Positions 14,571-27,600 of a stretch of 64,000 nt of DNA are shown piece after piece; the first letter of the stretch is position 1; the number at the start of each line of letters is the position of its first letter. The DNA is from Dromaius novaehollandiae. Taxonomy: Eukaryota > Chordata > Aves > Casuariiformes > Dromaiidae. A model generated the notes under the pieces. It worked only from the letters and a program-made list of their open reading frames with translations. It was not told where the DNA came from and made no database searches. The translations under genes were made by a program, and so were the position numbers. Location of the stretch: positions 60,674,841 to 60,738,840 of the forward strand of contig NC_088132.1 of NCBI RefSeq assembly GCF_036370855.1. Reading direction: 5' to 3'.

Positions 14571-15676
14571 GCCGGTGAGGATAGAGAAGAACCGATTCCT
14601 GAATTCTGTCAGCACCTAATCAAAATGTCTGCAGTTAAAACAGTGAAATTATTATGTTTTTGTAACTAATGTTCTTTCATTTACCTTTCATTTACACTTA
14701 TATATGTATTCTCTCTCTTTCCAAACTACCAAATGAAATACAAGGTGATCTATGAGAGCTGGGGGAATTCCACAGGATTTTTTTCCTTCTTACAGTCTCT
14801 TTCAAGGGCAAGGAAGACACAAACGTTCAGTTCTTTCACTGATATGTAGAAATCGCTCCTCTGCCAGTCCTATGTTCTACTTGTAATGTGCTGTGCTGTC
14901 CAAGGAGGCAGGAGGTGGGTAGGAAATATGCAGGGGAAAGAGAGAAAACATTGAGGCATAAAGTGGTAGAGGGACTCGCAATAGGGGACACACGAGTTTC
15001 CTTTTTTTAGAATAATTTAGGATCTAACTGTCCTATCTAGGCTGGGATATTGTATGGCTTAGGCACAAGACAGCCTGATGAGTCAAGTTTAACAGGCAGA
15101 TGTGCTGCTTGTCATGAGAACGGAAGCTAGAGCAGAGATATCTTTGTTACGGAGCAGGAAAGTAATCTGCGAGCCACTAAAGGCATCAGTGCTGATATAG
15201 AATATCCCTCTGCATAAACGGGAAATAATTCACATGCAGAAACAGATAGTCTGAGACAGCTCACCTGGTCACTGGGATGCACCTTCCACGCGCGCATCAA
15301 TAGGGGAGCCCTGTCAGATGGTCTGCTTGTGAAGTGCCGTCTTAATGATACGGCAGGGAGAGCGGCGTTCTGCTCTGAGGGCAACTTCAAAAGGAGCAAA
15401 AAGGCTAGTCTGCTTTTTTTTTCAGTGAAAGAAACCGCTTAGAACAGTAAAAAGGATCAGTTTTCCACTGGAGAAAGAACACTGCCAACCAAACGAGGCT
15501 TAGGAAGACAAGGAATCCTGTTCGAAAACTGTGTTTCTCTAGCTACAGCACAATGTGACTGTGCTTCTGGCCCTGCGACGGCGAGTGAGGGCACAGGCCG
15601 GTCTGTTCGAGCAGAACAGGCTGGGCAGCGGCAGAGAGAGCAGCGAGGTGCTGTCAGGAGGGAACTCCACAGCCTT

Positions 15677-15707
<31 letters not shown>

Positions 15708-18700
15708 CAAAAGAGCACTAGCTCTTTCAGTTCAAAGCAAGTAAAAGTACGCTTACATTGTGTTCAGGAATGGTCAAATTAAGGAGACCTACACAGCAGA
15801 CACAATGATCTCGTTGGCTCATTACTTCTGGTTGTTTGTAAAACAACATGGTACCAACATTATGGAGATGGGGTTTTATAGATCAGTTCCACACGTTTCA
15901 GCTCCACATAGTTGCTTATATCCTGCTCACCAGCACAGCATCTGAGAAGGGTCAGATACCGTGCGGTAGGCAATGCCACCTCTCGCAGATTTGTTCTCTC
16001 TCTCTCCAGTTAACCCTTGTTGCAAATGACAGCTGAATAGATGACATTTCAATCAAAATAAATAAAAAGAAATTCTAAAAGCGTTATCTAACCAGATAGC
16101 ACCACACCAAGTAGGCATATGTCATTGCCTAAAACAAGGCACGTGTGGGCAGCCAGGTCTCACCGAGCACTGCTCACTGACAGCGTCTGTGTGTGCACAA
16201 GAAATGGCACACAGAGTGCAGAAGCTCAGGCACGGCAGCAAAGACAGAGCCTCAGGCGGTACCACGGGGACGGCTGACAAAAGCTTACGAAGTTTGGGGG
16301 TGAGAGATGACTAAAAGGGATTTGGAACAGTGAATAAAGACATTTCTTCCTGTGGTTCAACTCCTCCTGTAGGTAGGAAACAGGCTAGTGTATAGTCTTC
16401 ATAAATAAGCAGGATTAAATTGAAGATACTGATTCCATTAGATACAAACATCCCTAAATTATATCTCTGCTAGCCACACTGGGAAACAGGTAGCAACATA
16501 GACATAATAGAAAATGACAGTGCTTGCTGTTGCCTTTAACTCCTGTTGGAGTCAATCCCATGTCTTGGACAGGACCCATGAAAACGCCCGGTCTTTTGCA
16601 CAGACAAGCCTATGAGGAGAAAGCTCTGGCCCATCAGACCCACCGTGATGCCAGGCCCAGTCCTTGCCCAGGAAGCCCACTAGTAAAGACAAGAGATTTC
16701 CAAAACTATCTGAATTCCCTCAGTCACAGGGTTTCTTTCTTTTCACTTTTTTTTTCTTTAATAAGGAATTGATTACTAGTTGATTACTAATGCATTACTA
16801 ATGATAACATTATTTTCTCATCATGCATTAACACTGCTGTGCCCAGCTATTGGGGAAGTATCATACATTTTGATACAGAGGCAAGATTAATAACTATGAT
16901 GTCTAGTGTCGAAGCAAACCCACCATCTTAGTTATAATGCAGCTTGCGTTTTTCTATTCTGTAAGGATAAATCTAAAATTGCTATAAGTAACGTTATTAA
17001 TCCAAAAATTCCCTTTGCTTTTTTTATCTCGGATTCTGTAGAAAATACAAAATTGTGATTCTTGTTTATTTTAGAATATTATGGTTTGGATAAAGATAAA
17101 AATCCGTAATATAAACATATTTGCCAATGTCATGGCAGTAGGTAAAGAAGCGTTTCAAATTAAAGATTCAACTTTCATCTGACAGTCACTGTTTCACTGG
17201 TGCTGATCTCTTTATTCTCCTTTCTCTTTTCTGGTGAAATTCTATTCCTTAAAATAACAGCCTTCTTTTTGAGATGACTATGTTATCATTACCCCAGTAA
17301 TCTCACTTTGAGATTTCAGACTATTCATTTTAACACCAATTCCAATTTGCCTTTTGATATTTTTCTTTTTCTCTGTTCAAACAGGCTTCTGATTGCTCTG
17401 GCTCATCACTGAGGGGGCTACAGCTGAAGACAAAAATCAGCTGACATCCCACAATGTCATTCAGCAAACCCCATACTCCTCTCTAGCAACAGCTCCTGTC
17501 AAGGAGGTTAGGAAACAGTCACAACGTCTCACTATTAAATTCTTCCAGCCATTATCCCCATACTATTTTTAGTCTTTACTTTGCGTCAAAACATAGCAGT
17601 TTTGACATAAAAAAGGAAGCTGTAAATCTTTTCAAATCGCAGACACTCGTGCACAAGTATTGTTTGGAAACAGAGCAGAATGCCTTCTTGCTTCCCTGCC
17701 TGTAGCTGCAGGCTGGTGCCTTTATAGTGCAAAATGTTCTTCTCCGAGCATGATTTACTTCTTCTATTTTAACAACTGATTATATGCTTCATAGCTGTGC
17801 CTTTGATTTCATGGGTCTTTTTGTGAATTGGCTTAATGAGAGGTACTGTAGTTTCACAATCACCCTTCAACGAATCTATAGGAGTGTTACTCAAAAAAGT
17901 ATTTTCTATTTTATGCGAGTCTATTGTCAAAAACTATGTTGATAGCAACATATGGTCAGGAGCTCCTTTGTAGCTTTTAAGGAAATTTTGTTTGCCTTCT
18001 AAAAGTGCTGCCTTCCGGGAGCATGAGATGCTTGCTGCTCATTCCTTAAGCCACACAAAAGAGAGGGAGAAAGTAATCTAGCGCATATTCAAGCAATATC
18101 AGCTTCCTTGTACTACGCCTTTGTCCCTGTTAGGATTCAGCCTCAGCCGGAGCTTATATTTACAAAGGGATGATGCAGGTTACTCAGATGACACAAAAAG
18201 GCTCCCACATTGCTATCTAGGGGTGAACAGTTCTCCCCACTCTCTTCCGTCTTTCTGTAACTCTCTATGCTACTGGATCTTCTTCACTGACTTTTGACAG
18301 TGCCTGAAAGGTCACTCATAATAAAAACAAGCAAGTTTATCTCCATTGCCGCATTTCTCGATCTTTTTAACACCCCAAAAGGGCAAATCAGAGCACAATG
18401 ATAACTCATCTGCCATTAAAATATGCACAGGCTGTTGTCCTGTAACTTAGAGCAGTGGCCCATCCGGATGCCACATGCTAGAGTGCGATGACACAGACAC
18501 AGCTACTCGCTACAATAGCAAGTTCCCAAGCTCTGTGCTTGAAGATATCATGGACATCTAGTAGCAAGTAGTACATGTACATATATTCTTCCCTAGCTCT
18601 TTTCATCTTCCAGATACTTTGCAAACATTCATTTATTAAACCTCAGCATGTTACTATGCATAAACTTGCCAAAGTCAACTGGCAAAAAGAAAGAGAACTA

Positions 18701-21610
18701 CTACACATTGGAACAAAGGGAAGACTATATTACAGAAGATATAGCTAGAAGATAGCTAGTTAACTTCATTGCAGTATGAGCTGTTTCTGGGTTCAGAATT
18801 TGCTTTTCCTATTTTACCTTACCTAAGCTATCTGAAACCATTTTCTTCCCTTCTTACATGGCTTTGTTTTCATTATTTCGTGAGTGCATTAGGATGCTAC
18901 TTCTGTTCAATAATACAGGTTCAAGCTGGCAAGCCTGCCTTGCCATGGGAGCACATTCTAGGTGCAGGTGGTCTCACTTACCTCTGTGCTTGTGCGTAGC
19001 GCTAGCCTGCGGAGCTAACTCATCACACAGCACAGCACGAGCTGTGCAAAGGCCATCAGTCAGGAGTTCAAGAGCTATTTTGTTCTTAGCATCTTTGCTG
19101 AGGCAGTTCCACATCACTCCTAACACAAACCTTTGTTTTGCGGCACACCTGAACCCTAACCAGCAAAGCAACATTAAGAAGAACCAGCCACAACAATGAA
19201 ACCAACAAAAATCAAAAAGAAAACAGGCCCTACATAGAAAACAGATGATGCATGTGTCCATTACAAATAGAATCCAAGGAAATGGTTTTTCACCCCTTCT
19301 TTTTATTTGCTAGCTTTAGGCTTTCAGTTAAGAACCCAGCGCTGTGAATTTCATATTCACAGTTGCTATGGAAAATCCCTGATGCTCCTCCAAGAAAAGT
19401 AGCAGATAGAAGTGAGAGTGTCACAACTCAGTCATTTGACTGGAAGTTCACTGGGACAGAGCTTTTGCTCCCTGGCTACCTGAAGAATATCAGTAATGCT
19501 CATGGGCATCGGGCAAATATTAACAAATCAGCCAAGAATTACTGAGCTGCCTTGAAAATGAAGAACGATGCAAATAAGCAGCAGGGGAGGTGGAAAATGC
19601 ATGCAAATCAACTTATACTTTCTGGTCCATAGGTCCCAAGCCTCATTGCCTTTGAAACTTTTGCTTGTGCTTAAGCAGCACTCCAGCCTCTTTCTCAAAC
19701 ATGGAAGCAGAGTCTGCAATCCACAATTTAATGAGCGTCAAGCAGATCAAAAGAAGCAAGTGAAAGAGATTCCAATTGTCATCTTAAAATAAATTACTTC
19801 TTTATTTGTTTGTTCATAATTCTTTGCTTCTTTATCTCATAATTCTTCTTCTTGTTTTATACATATTGTTTTGGTGAATGTCTATGACAGGACAGCATTG
19901 CTGCTGATTTGAAAGACTGGGAAAAGCACTAATGTGCTTTTTATGATCAAAGTACTATGAAGTAATGTTTATCATATATTCCTTTTCATTCAATATGCTC
20001 TGCAAACATGCATCTATGAAACCTTAAAACATTCTGGTGAAGTACATAAGGTCATCTTCATTTTCTTTGTGGAAAAAGGAGCCAGAGAGGATTTTACTGC
20101 TGTCTATGTGTGAGAAGACTGCATTCAGGATCCGAATCAGAGATGGTTTGTCTGAGTGGGGAAGAGAAGCACAAGGAAGCTAAACGATAAGAGCAATGTC
20201 AGACATTTCTTATTATTCATTGTCAGCAAAAGTTGTAATTGTAAAATCTGGGGTATTAGAGGGGAGATTTTTTCTCAGAGGAGGAGAGGTTAAATTGAAC
20301 ATATAAAAAAAACTATTAAAGGGAGTGTACATATGGCAAAGGGAAAATTCAAATGATAGGAAATGCAGAGAGCAAAACTTGACCGGGTAGTTTCAGCTCT
20401 GTTTTCTTGCATACATTATGATACAGACATCACTAATAGGTGCAAACACTACTTTTTATTCTGCAGAGCTTCTGTTCTTTCAGCAGGATGAATGGTTATT
20501 CTGTATTCAGTTTTTTTATTTCCTTATCCAATATACAGTTCCATGCCCTCTTTGGTGCCAACTATTTGATTCACCTGAGGAAATATGAGTATCTTCAGGG
20601 GTTTTCCCAACAGGTCCTTATCACTGCCAGTTCAAGGAAATTCTGCCTTATGGAACCACACTGGGACCCACCTTGTGCCATTGGCCGGAGTCGAGCATTA
20701 ATAGCTCCAGCACAGATCTCCGTCACTTGAGCCAACTTGCAGCCAGTAGAGGTAGAGGTAGCCACATCTTCTGTGGCTCTGTCCCTACTGTGGGACAGAA
20801 GTGTTTGGTAGCACAACCCTTAGTCCCATCTCCAGTGTGCCCCCCCATCTGTGTCCTGAATCTTCACCCTTCCTTTCTGAAGAGGAAAGACCAGGCACAG
20901 CAGGGGCAAGGAGAGAGTCAGAGTTTGTTTAAGAGGTTGTTGTCAGACCTCTGATTCTCTGCTCAAAACCAGCCTAGCCACTGTACCCAAAACCTTCCCC
21001 TCCGTGCCCTCCTCCACACCCCAAAGGAAAACAAGACTCAGCCTGAGACAGAAACCGCACTCGGAAAGAAATGGTCCATATGGCGGCAGGTCCACAAGCT
21101 GAAAGAAGGGCTGCACAAAACTTTGGTTGAAACTAAATTATCAGCCTCAGTTCTAACCCTCATATATGGACTGCACGTGCATGTACAAAAATATTCTTAA
21201 AGCAAATACAGCCAGGGCAGCTTCTACTCTGTCTGTCTGAGACTACGAGGAGAGTCACCCTGAATGTAATCTCACTCAGCAAAGACAACCGGAAAACCAC
21301 ACGTGGAACGTCACCAGCATTTTAATCCTTGGGACAAAGTAGTTCTTCTCAAATGTAAACATGTACAATTTAATAGCTTGCACAGACCATGATTATGTTA
21401 CCCAAGCTGTACATAAAATAAGCTATTTCCATTAAAATTTTTTTTAAAAGGGGGTATTTATGTATAATTCAGAAGCCAGGGTTATTTCCCAAAACAAACT
21501 CAATCTGTCTAAAAGCAAAAATGACTTCATGTTTAGGTCATTTAAAAGGCCGTAATTACAAACCTGGTGTAATTATGGAATATTCGTGTTATTCGTGTCA
21601 CACTTTCACG
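14571..21610. other. intergenic, no gene seen
   Basis: AT-rich DNA holding the CTGC microsatellite near 15677-15708 and scattered T-rich tracts. The moderately GC-rich zone around 15250-15680 contains short open frames on both strands without recognisable domains. No exon chain was found. Confidence 0.4.
15677..15708. repeat. (CTGC)n microsatellite, about 8 units
   Basis: About eight uninterrupted copies of CTGC. The + frame at 15555-15782 reads through it as a Cys-Leu-Pro-Ala run, which is a by-product of the repeat and not evidence of a gene. Confidence 0.85.
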
Positions 21611-21623
21611 CGTGTCCCACCAG

Positions 21624-21680
21624 ACCGGTATTCCTAATCCCTGGCATCTAGTGACACCTCGTGGTGTTTCCGGGATCAGG
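21624..21680 (+). other. isolated candidate exon, 57 nt
   Basis: The segment lies between a pyrimidine-containing acceptor ending CCACCAG (21617-21623) and a good donor, CAGG|GTAAGTATTT (21681). It is open in phase 0 for exactly 19 codons (first residues TGIPNPWHLVTPRG). It contains several CpG in an AT-rich setting. No partner exon with matching phase was identified nearby and the peptide belongs to no family I know, so it may be a chance match. Confidence 0.2.
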
Positions 21681-24600
21681 GTAAGTATTTTCAGTCTCAA
21701 TGCGCTAAACGCTAGCTGTCTATTTGAACGGAGTGATTCCTTTCCATATTCTGTGGAAGATTTCCTCTCTGCCTTTCTTCAGCTATCTGAATCCCATGGG
21801 AAGCTAAGAGGAGAACTGGCCTCCGTAAGTACCGCCAATAAAAACTCAAACCACACACCCTACACATGAAAGAATAGTTTCACTATAGGTATGGGAGAAA
21901 AATCGTTGTTCCAGCTACAGATCCACCCCCAGCTGTCTGGGAATGACGTTCAGCCTCCTCAGAAGTCACCGTAAAGAGTAATACAGCCAAGTCCACCAGC
22001 TGCTGGAATATGACTTAAGTGGTACAGAACATCTATTAAACTGTAGTCAATTATTACCTGTCCTTAGGAAAACAAAACAAGATGCTGTGCAGGGTTGTGG
22101 TGGTTTTCCTAAATTCTTTTAATTTTATTCTGGTATTTTTAACTTACATCAGTCTTTTCTATGTCTCTTTCCCAACATCACATAACCAACTTCTGTTTCT
22201 GATGTTTCTTAATGTCTAATTTATGGTAAAAATACATCTTACCTGCCTAAATGAAGGGCCTGTGCCAGCAGGTGTCACTGTGAGGTAGTAAATGCAAAAT
22301 AAACCAGGGACACTTCTGGTGTCTCAGCAGCTCTGGGCCAAAAAGAGTGACTGCAAGGGGCCACACTGGCCCTTTGCACTGCAGGCCAGCTCCACCCCGG
22401 GCAGAGGCCAGCAAGCGGCATGCCCGCATGCTCAGACAGCTGGGTTGCCCAGAGCTTGGGCTGATCCCTAACCTTAAAATGCAACAGATGCTACCAAGAA
22501 CATGTCTTAGAAGAGAAGCCACGGGTTTTGTCTAGCGTTTGGTGAAGAAGGATTGCAGAGTTAGCCTCATCTGGGTCATGCTGTCACTCTCCTCTGCTAG
22601 CTAGGTAGCATAATGCTGACCAGGGGTTCCTGTGGAGCCGATCACCAAGAGTTTGCCAGCTATGGAGCATGTATTTTTGAATGAGAAACATCTGCTTCAA
22701 GTCCTGCGCAGGATGAATCCCTCCAAGCTTAGGTAGCAGAGACCACATTTTTCAGCTTGGGTTCCTGCAGTTTCATGAAGTTCTTTATTTGACAACTGTA
22801 GGACTGGACTGATTTTCAGAAGCAATAAGTTAGTTAAAATTTTGACTGTATAGCTGTCTCACTAAGGATCTGGGTGCCCGGTTTTAGGCAGCCAGATTTG
22901 AAAATGTGAGTATAACTTCCATGTTTTGCTGCAGCCAACTGAAAAATTCTGTCGTCTGCAGAACTCCAACTCATATTTGATGGCTTTATTAATCTCTGTA
23001 GTGGTTTTGTATTTTCACTTCTATAACAATTTGATATCTACATGTCTGGGAAACTAGCTAATTCAATTGTTATAGCCTTTACGAATGGGTCAATTATGTA
23101 ACTCATTGCATTATTGTTTCAGAATATATACCACAATCAGACCTACACGTGAAAATGGGTGAGAAATTTTCTGACTGCACTTTTTCTCTGAAAAAATGTT
23201 AAGATGTGAGAACATTTTGTGCAACTATACCAGCCTTGCCTAACCTTTGCTTAGGAGGGCGTGACGAAGGACAGGTGCACAGAAGCCAAGACTATCCAAA
23301 AACTGATGAGCAGGGCATCCTGCTGGGATAGGTATAACCCACTGTCGGTTCCAGTTCACACTTGACCCTGGTTCTCTCACCTTTCAGAGTGCCATGACCA
23401 TTAAGCTGCTCCATGCTGAAGTATTCACTCATTTTAAGTTTTTCCTAACAACTTTAAAATGCCCTTGGTTTTGTCCTGATTATAAAAAAGAAGAATATTT
23501 CTATAAATATAAATCATTTCCCATTCACCTCCAGATAAAAAGCAAATACGTTTTTATCTAATGTTGTATGTGATAGAAAAGTCTAGGGTTTTGTTCTATT
23601 TCAACTAATGATTTTCTAATAGATGTTACATAAAGAAAAGCTTTATGTCACCTTTTTCTATCAATCAAAAAAGGAACTATTCTCAAGCAGCTTTTTAACC
23701 TACAGAGTCTGTCAAGACTGATAGCATTACATGGATACAAGGTTTGCACAAACAAGACTTTTGCAGATAAAACTCAATTTCTGACAAGCACAAGGTGCTA
23801 AAAATATAACTTGACAATTCAGAACACTGCTGGTTCCAATGGTTGCTACTGTGAATTTTGGTCTGCCACATGCAACAGCAATGGAGTGCCATAATTTACC
23901 AGTAACAGCTGAAATTGTGCAACTTCTTGTGCAGAACTGTCTGGAAAGGCATTCTAAAACAACTGACCCCTGTGTTTTCTCTGTAATTTAGAAATGGCTG
24001 ATCAGATGTTTCCCTTTTTTCATGAGTTAAATAAAGGAAAATAAAGAAAACTTTCTTGGTATGATTGGGAAAATCAAGTTGGAAGCCAATGTGAATTTCA
24101 ACTCTTGCACACTTTTGCTAAGACAATGCTGACTCCGTCAAACTCCACAGGGCCCTAAAGAAATATTTTAACACGAGCATCAGATTCTCTTTCAGCTATA
24201 AGTCTGCTATTTAAAGCATGGAAGGTGACGTGAGAGAACACATTTCTGAGTCTGACACTTGTCTTTTTGATCTCTGAAGATAAACTTCCTTGAGGTGAGC
24301 AGAAGATTAACCAGCACAGGATGCGCATCAATTGCTTCTGGCCTGCACTATAATTTTCACTTGGTAAATTACTTTTAATGAAAAACCCTTTCCTTTTAAT
24401 TTGTTGCAAGAAAGTGACGTAAAGAAATGTGACCTTTCTTGGATTTTTCCCTCCATTAACTGCTTCTTTTCTTTTGCAAAACTTATCCAGTGCCATGAGT
24501 GAGAACTTGATCATACAAAGATGTACAAAGCCTACACAACACTACTTAGAAACTTATCAAAGTTTCTGATCTGTGATGTGTATGTTATTTTTTTTTCTTT

Positions 24601-27600
24601 CTCTTCATGATTCAGAAACTCAGTTAAGCAAAAAAAGCATTACTGGATGTGTGTCACAGTGACACATTGCCAAGTTTAAGCAGACTTCACATAAACCATA
24701 GCCAGGTTTTATGTGCAAAAATGGTGAAGGGGGGAGACAGAGGGACAGGATCTTCTGCTTTCCACCCAGAGGAGACCACTGCCCAAGGCCGTGCAGCCAC
24801 GTGGTTATGCTGCCTTTGGCCTGTGAGCAACAGCCCCACTCCACTATCAGTCCCTGAGAGGTGCTCAGAGTGCGACTGCTCCGAGCCAGCTGACAATACA
24901 CCGCTCCATTTACTGTGGCTTGCTCAGGACATGGGCACTATTTGAGCAATATTTGGTCTTAATATTAGTATTTTCCTAGTCAGTAGAAAATTCTAGGCAC
25001 TTTGATGGCTAATGAAAGATTAGGAGGGACTAAGGAAAACTGTGAACAGAAGGCCACCAAGAGCCAATATGAAACCTTAGAGAGAAGTTAGATTTTATAA
25101 TTCACTGCCTAGCCATGTTTACTGATAAAGATGTATCATTAAAGACCAATCCATCTATTAAAAATTACTGAATTGTGAATGCTTTTTATGCTATGCGTTT
25201 GTGATGCCACTTGGAACCTACTATACTAAAATTAAGGAAATTCAAACATTGTCCACTGAGCTATGCAAAGGAATGATTAGGTCAAAGGATGTTTCCAATT
25301 CTTTTTATCATCTGAAGAGTCTGTGTTTGTTTGGAGAGAATACTGCTGCCCTCGGAGCTGTCATTAAACATGGAAGTGGATTGCCATAGCCATGCAAAAG
25401 ATGAGGCACTCAACATAGCAGTGTTTTCCAAAATTGTATTTTGTATAAGAAAGAAGAGTGGTTATTTTGTATAAGAAAGAAAAGTGGTTTGTTACATTTC
25501 TTCATAATTCTTCCTCTAAATTATTCCAAAAGGGAAAACAAACTAGAAACTCAGGAGTTTTCTCCCAACTAGCTTTCAGAGAGACAAGCTTCTGGAATAG
25601 CCTTCCATAAGGAGCAACAGGAAGCAGAAACAAGTGATTTTTAAGTCAGAGCCTGATGAATTTACAAACAGGCTGAATGCACATGCTTACAACAGGACTG
25701 GAACTGATGACTCAGAAGCTCCCTTATTTCACTTAAGAAGGGAGGCAGAAGGAGGCAGAAGGGATAAATGAAATAAAAATTGCCTTCAGTTTGTTGCAGT
25801 GTTGTTCTCACGCTCCTGCCTGTGAGAGAGAGCTTTTCACCTCGTTTCACTTCTAGAAAGCCAAATTTACAAATTTACAAATTTACTTTGCTCTCCAGCA
25901 TCTTTCTACCACTGAAGTGACGCCCACAGCGAGTTGGGTCAGAAGAGCCAGGCCATGGCTTCTCTCCTTCAGAAGCAAAACAACATAGCTGCCAAGACCC
26001 GCCTGCAGTTCTCCCCAGCTCAGACTCACGTCAGTCTCCTGCTAGGGCAGCTGAAGCTCCTGCCCTGGGTGTGGTAGGACATCACAAGGCTGTTTACACG
26101 ACCCTGCCCTAACTGATGGCATTCTCCACAGTCCTCTATGCATCCAGCCCTTGCTTTTGTGAAAAACAGGGTGATATAGATAGACAGCAGATTACATTCA
26201 CATCCTTTTATAACCACATAGCCAAAGCAAACCTCTCAAAATATCTTGAGTATGATTATCAGTTGGCCTGAACCTCTGCAAAGCATATTACCCCACAGTG
26301 GTACCACTTGCTTTGTGCCTGTATGCAGCCATACATGGCGCAATGTAATAGAGAATTAGATACTTTAATTCTTGAATTGTTTTACAGAAAAAATATAAAT
26401 CTTTTCTGTGTGCTTAGACCTGGTGTTTTATATCCATCTTCCTTTGAACATTCAGAAAGAACTGAAAAATACAGTAAGAAATCCATAGGCAGTCAAGCTC
26501 ATCTCTCACCCTAACTCTTGCTTTGCTAAAAATTAGTCCAATTCTGTGACTAACAAATTATGATTAAGCATTTTCTCTTGACTGCAAGTACATCTCATCT
26601 TGCAGTGACCCCTCCTGTGACCCTGAAGGCCTGTCCTTCACATCCTTTTTTTTCATACCCTTCTCAGCTGAGCACTGGAGTCTACATATTGACCAGATAT
26701 TGCTTTGTTGCCAACAACCAGCGTTTGAGGAGGAAACTAAGCACTAAACCATTGATGTTAATTCGTTATGTAAATGAGAAGAAGCCACAAAGATTAGATT
26801 CAAACTTCCCCAATTTCAGGGTTGCTTATGTCCTCTTCAGTTCAATGTATTCTTTTACTTTTTTGTATGTCATTTCACTCTAACAGCATTCCTGTTGTCC
26901 TGTCATGCCAAAGAGTGCTGCTCCTTCCATGGCATTCTCTCACCTTTATCAAAAAAAGGAGCTTTCAGTGATGATAACTATGCAGATTTTTATTGCTTCA
27001 TGCAACTGCTTTCACTTCATATTTCCTCTCTTGTTGCTTTAATTAGTTCTGAGAGAGAACCTTAAGTTAGCCAATATTTGACAGATCTAAATTCATCTTT
27101 TGCATCAGAAAGCAAAAGAAAAACCTATGAACATTTCCAAAGTAAACTTTTTTTTTACAGGAGGCATTTAAGTAGGTTTTGAATTCTTCACAACGGGAAA
27201 AGGAAATTTGCAGAGAGAATGTGGTAGTTTGGCATTACTGCATCATAAGAAAAAACAAGTACTTGGGTAGCTTTGCTTGAAATGTTTCTTTTTTTATCAA
27301 AGATATCCCTTCAGCTTTTTCTCATTATGTTTATTTTTCTTTAATCCAAATGGATTTTACATACATTGGTCAAACAGCAGCGCCATGCCTGCCCTGCTTT
27401 GTCTGCGACTGCCCCACGAAGGTGGACCGAACTGTTGCACACTTCTGCTGTGCAAGCCGTGGATGTTCACCCTGCAAACGGCCCGGTGTCCATTTAAAGC
27501 CCTCTCCCCTCCAGGTCCTCACAGCATGCTTGCAAATAAGCCCTTTTGTTACTTGCCCGAATTCTGACCTTCCTGTGCCAGCATCCCTCCAGCGCCCAAA

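Noticed and set aside
26560..26883. 107-codon + frame with a hydrophobic end, considered as a membrane exon for the upstream ITAM-like peptide
   Set aside because: No splice sites of matching phase and no Ig-like or membrane-stem features.
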